From CAZXCG01 sp964639205 (GTDB lineage Bacteria > Bacillota > Clostridia > Oscillospirales > Acutalibacteraceae), in NCBI GenBank assembly GCA_964639205.1, contig CAZXCG010000002.1, positions 31,732 through 95,731 on the forward strand: a stretch of 64,000 nucleotides of DNA, in the 5' to 3' direction. Shown here one piece after another: positions 61,623-64,000 of this stretch. The notes beneath the pieces are model-generated. The model was not told where the DNA came from. It worked only from the letters and a program-made list of their open reading frames with translations, and did not search any database. The translations under genes and the position numbers were made by a program. Every line of letters starts with the position of its first letter. The first letter of the stretch is position 1.

Positions 61623-62643
61623 GGTCGATCACCTCAAATCCTGCGGCGCGAATCAGCCGGTTATAAACCGCCATACCTACGCCTTCGGTATCAGGGCAGC
61701 GAGCGTAAACCGTTGAAACGGATTTATCTCCGTCAATTTCCCGGAGCTTTCCGAAAAGCAGGTGAGCCTGCGCGGAGTAATCCTCACGTTTACCTATAAC
61801 AAAGGCTTTAACGTTAAGGCTGTTTTTATCCTCTTCACAGCATAGGGCGGCCACCCCGCCGCGCGCGTGGGAATTAACATACGAGCAAAAGGCGGCGGCG
61901 CTTCCCTTTACAAGTATAACGTTTGCGGCGGGCGCATAGTGCTTGTATTTCATACCCGGGCTTGCGGCAACCTGCCCCTCGGCAAGTTTATTAAGCACAG
62001 CGCCGTCCACCTCGACCTTGCCGAGAACCTCTCTGAGCTGTTCAAGGGTTATTCCGCCCGGACGAAGCAGGCGCGGCGGATTGACGGCAAGCGAAATCAC
62101 GGTGCTTTCCAGCCCGACCGCACAGGCTCCGCCGTCGAGCACGGCGTCAATCCTGCCGCCGAGATCGTGCATACAGTGAGCGGCTGTGGTCGGGCTCGGG
62201 CTTCCGGAAATATTTGCCGACGGCGCCGCCAGCGCCGTGCCGCTTTCGCGTATGAGCCTGTTAGCTAAAGGATGAGACGGAAAGCGGATTGCCACCGTGT
62301 TAAGCCCTGCGCTTACCTCGTTTGGAATTATATTTGATTTTCCGAGTATAATTGTAAGCGGTCCGGGCCAGAACGCTTTTGCAAGCATTTGCGCGGACTG
62401 CGGAAACTCGGAGGTTAAATTTAATCTTTCAATGTCTTCCAAATCAGAGATATGAACAATCAGCGGGTTATCCATAGGGCGGTTTTTTGCGCGGAAGATT
62501 TTTTCAACCGCTTTGCCGTTAAGCGCGTCGGCGGCAAGCCCGTATACGGTTTCGGTAGGCATTGCCACAAGTCCGCCGTTTTTGATAATAAGCGCGGCTT
62601 CGGCTATATCTTTATCATTATCCTTGAGTAATAGTGTCTTCAT
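61609..62643 (-). CDS. tsaC: Threonylcarbamoyl-AMP synthase (Sua5 long form)
   Basis: A 344-residue Sua5/YwlC-type enzyme that makes threonylcarbamoyl-AMP for the t6A37 modification of ANN-decoding tRNAs. The YrdC core has MPTETVYGLAADA, KNRPMDNPLIVHI and APSANISGSPSPT; the C-terminal Sua5 domain begins after the linker PGMKYKHYAPAANVI near residue 230. ATG 62643 has a weak ribosome binding site. It overlaps coaE downstream and follows prfA by 4 bp, so it is within one operon. Confidence 0.95.
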   Translation of the reverse strand: MKTLLLKDNDKDIAEAALIIKNGGLVAMPTETVYGLAADALNGKAVEKIFRAKNRPMDNPLIVHISDLEDIERLNLTSEFPQSAQMLAKAFWPGPLTIILGKSNIIPNEVSAGLNTVAIRFPSHPLANRLIRESGTALAAPSANISGSPSPTTAAHCMHDLGGRIDAVLDGGACAVGLESTVISLAVNPPRLLRPGGITLEQLREVLGKVEVDGAVLNKLAEGQVAASPGMKYKHYAPAANVILVKGSAAAFCSYVNSHARGGVAALCCEEDKNSLNVKAFVIGKREDYSAQAHLLFGKLREIDGDKSVSTVYARCPDTEGVGMAVYNRLIRAAGFEVIDLEKL

Positions 62644-62647
62644 ATTT

Positions 62648-63724
62648 TCAGCTTTCCATACTTGCCTTCAGCTTTTCGGCGCGGTCGGCGGCAATGAGCG
62701 CATCTATAATCTCGTCTATATCGCCGTTTAGAATTGAATCGAGGCGGTAAAGAACAAGCCCTATGCGGTGGTCGGACATTCGCCCCTGCGGATAGTTATA
62801 GGTTCTGATTCTCTCGCTGCGGTCGCCCGTACCTACCTGTGACCTGCGTTCTGCGGCGATCGCGCCCGCTTGTTCCTCCTGCTTTGCTTTGAGCAGACGG
62901 CTTTTCAGAACCTTCATGGCTTTATCCTTGTTTTTATACTGGCTTCTCTCGTCCTGACACTCCACCACAACTCCGGTGGGTATATGCGTTATGCGTATCG
63001 CGCTTTCGGTTTTGTTAATATGCTGACCGCCCGCCCCGCTCGAGCGGAAGGTGTCAATCTGCAAATCTGCGGGATTTATTTCAAGCTCGACGTCCTCTGC
63101 CTGCGGGAGGACGGCAACCGTAACCGTTGAGGTGTGAACTCGCCCCTGACTTTCGGTTTCCGGAACGCGTTGAACTCTGTGCACTCCGCTTTCATATTTA
63201 AAACGCGAATACGCTCCCTCACCGTTGACCATAAACGAAATTTCCTTATATCCGCCGAGCCCGGTTTCGCTTGCGTTTACAAGCTCGGTTTTGTAGCCGC
63301 GCCTTTCGGCGTACATTATATACATACGGTACAGCACGGCGCAGAAAAGCGCCGCCTCTTCCCCGCCTGCGCCGCTTCGGATTTCGACTATAACATTGCG
63401 CGAGTCGTTTGGATCCTTTGGCAGAAGCAGCAGCTTTATCTGCTCCTCTAAACAGGCGGAGCGCCGTTTTGCGTCTTCGAGCTCTTTGCGCGCCATTTCA
63501 CGCAATTCGGCGTCTGCGGACGAATCGGATATTATATCCTGTGCGTCCGAAATATCCTTTTGGGCGGTTTTATATTCGCGGTATTTAAGCACCAGCTCTT
63601 CAATGGACTTCAGTTCGAGCATAATGTCGCCGTACCGCCGCGCGTCGGAGGCGACCTGCGGGTCGTAAAGACGGGAATTCAATTCATCGTAGCGTTTTTC
63701 AAAAACTTCTATATTTTCAAACAA
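62648..63724 (-). CDS. prfA: Peptide chain release factor 1
   Basis: RF1 (358 residues) decodes UAG and UAA. The GGQ loop is SSGAGGQHINKTESAIR, and the codon-recognition domain contains GVHRVQRVPETESQGRVHTSTV (in parts). It is full length with the coiled N-terminus. The start is TTG 63724 after GAGGAG. It follows the DUF951 gene by 2 bp and precedes tsaC, forming DUF951-prfA-tsaC-coaE-slt. Confidence 0.97.
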   Translation of the reverse strand: MFENIEVFEKRYDELNSRLYDPQVASDARRYGDIMLELKSIEELVLKYREYKTAQKDISDAQDIISDSSADAELREMARKELEDAKRRSACLEEQIKLLLLPKDPNDSRNVIVEIRSGAGGEEAALFCAVLYRMYIMYAERRGYKTELVNASETGLGGYKEISFMVNGEGAYSRFKYESGVHRVQRVPETESQGRVHTSTVTVAVLPQAEDVELEINPADLQIDTFRSSGAGGQHINKTESAIRITHIPTGVVVECQDERSQYKNKDKAMKVLKSRLLKAKQEEQAGAIAAERRSQVGTGDRSERIRTYNYPQGRMSDHRIGLVLYRLDSILNGDIDEIIDALIAADRAEKLKASMES

Positions 63725-63726
63725 GC

Positions 63727-63921
63727 TTACTCCTCGCTTTGTACGGGCGGCAGAATTTTTTTGATATTTTTTTCTATTTTATTTCGCGGAGCCATTACCT
63801 CGCGCCCGCATTTGAGGCATTTTATTTTAAAATCCATCCCCACGCGCAAAACCAAAAACCGCCTGTTGCCGCATGGGTGCGGCTTTTTTAGCTCTAAAAT
63901 ATCGCCTGTGTTGACCAACAT
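63727..63921 (-). CDS. DUF951 small zinc-type protein
   Basis: A 64-residue DUF951 protein, a widespread small protein of Firmicutes with a conserved HPCG motif (KKPHPCGNRRF) and CLKCGR. The cysteines suggest metal binding, and the function is unknown. ATG 63921 follows GAGGGCG. It is the first gene in the prfA run within this window. Confidence 0.88.
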   Translation of the reverse strand: MLVNTGDILELKKPHPCGNRRFLVLRVGMDFKIKCLKCGREVMAPRNKIEKNIKKILPPVQSEE

Positions 63922-64000
63922 AATAATCGCCCTCTTGTCTGCTGTATAAATATAATAACATAATCTGCTCAGAATAGCAAGCCTGAGCGGAGCATATAAG

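Overview
The window looks like chromosome of a spore-forming, gut-type member of the Clostridia, most likely Oscillospiraceae/Ruminococcaceae. The reasons are an alpha/beta small acid-soluble spore protein, Firmicutes gene orders (plsY-der-DUF512, yceD-rpmF, dnaG-rpoD, rpmG-secE-nusG-rplKAJL), a Firmicutes L10 leader, a thrS T-box, consensus SigA promoters and dockerin-bearing secreted proteins. No rRNA, phage, IS transposase or CRISPR array is visible. Only one tRNA was found.

Layout. 1-6.3 kb: Hsp20; the minus-strand run yceD-rpmF-DUF512-der-plsY; an M20 amidohydrolase. 6.5-13.1 kb: one 2176-residue secreted SGNH esterase with sialidase-lectin-like modules, an F5/8C module and a dockerin. 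13.4-16.7 kb: ilvBNC, divergent from an Sfp-type PPTase. 17.7-23.3 kb: typA, a DEDDh exonuclease and uvrA. 23.6-24.7 kb: a secreted LRR protein with a dockerin, followed by a decayed small gene. 25.2-33.5 kb: a transport cluster with a FtsX-type permease and its ATPase, a heterodimeric ABC transporter and a TetR regulator, with several inverted-repeat operators. 33.7-37.1 kb: tRNA-Ser, a membrane-anchored cohesin-like protein, an aldo/keto reductase and an SseB protein. 37.4-43.7 kb: a PhoR/PhoP-like two-component pair and the ribosomal protein operon. 43.8-54.4 kb: housekeeping genes (eno, rpoD, dnaG, rpmE, thrS), LysM and CYTH proteins, and a VanY-like pseudoenzyme. 54.6-58.9 kb: SASP, then a secreted M60-like metallopeptidase with F5/8C and dockerin. 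59-64 kb: M18 aminopeptidase, lytic transglycosylase, coaE, tsaC, prfA and DUF951.

The most interesting system is spread through the window. Three secreted proteins carry closely matching C-terminal dockerins: the SGNH esterase, the LRR protein and the M60 peptidase. A fourth, small membrane protein has a cohesin-like ectodomain and could be their anchor. The cargo resembles host-glycoprotein and mucin processing (M60 peptidase, CBM40-like and F5/8C modules, esterase) rather than cellulose breakdown. This suggests a cellulosome-like surface complex aimed at mucin. Inside the esterase, each active SGNH domain is preceded by a homologous copy that has lost all its catalytic motifs.

Other notable signals are a dispersed ~145-bp structured repeat with truncated copies, GTTAG-N6-CTAAC operators in front of both transporter operons, a perfect 30-bp palindrome over the tetR start, Pho-box-like repeats before the two-component genes, and frequent TTG start codons.
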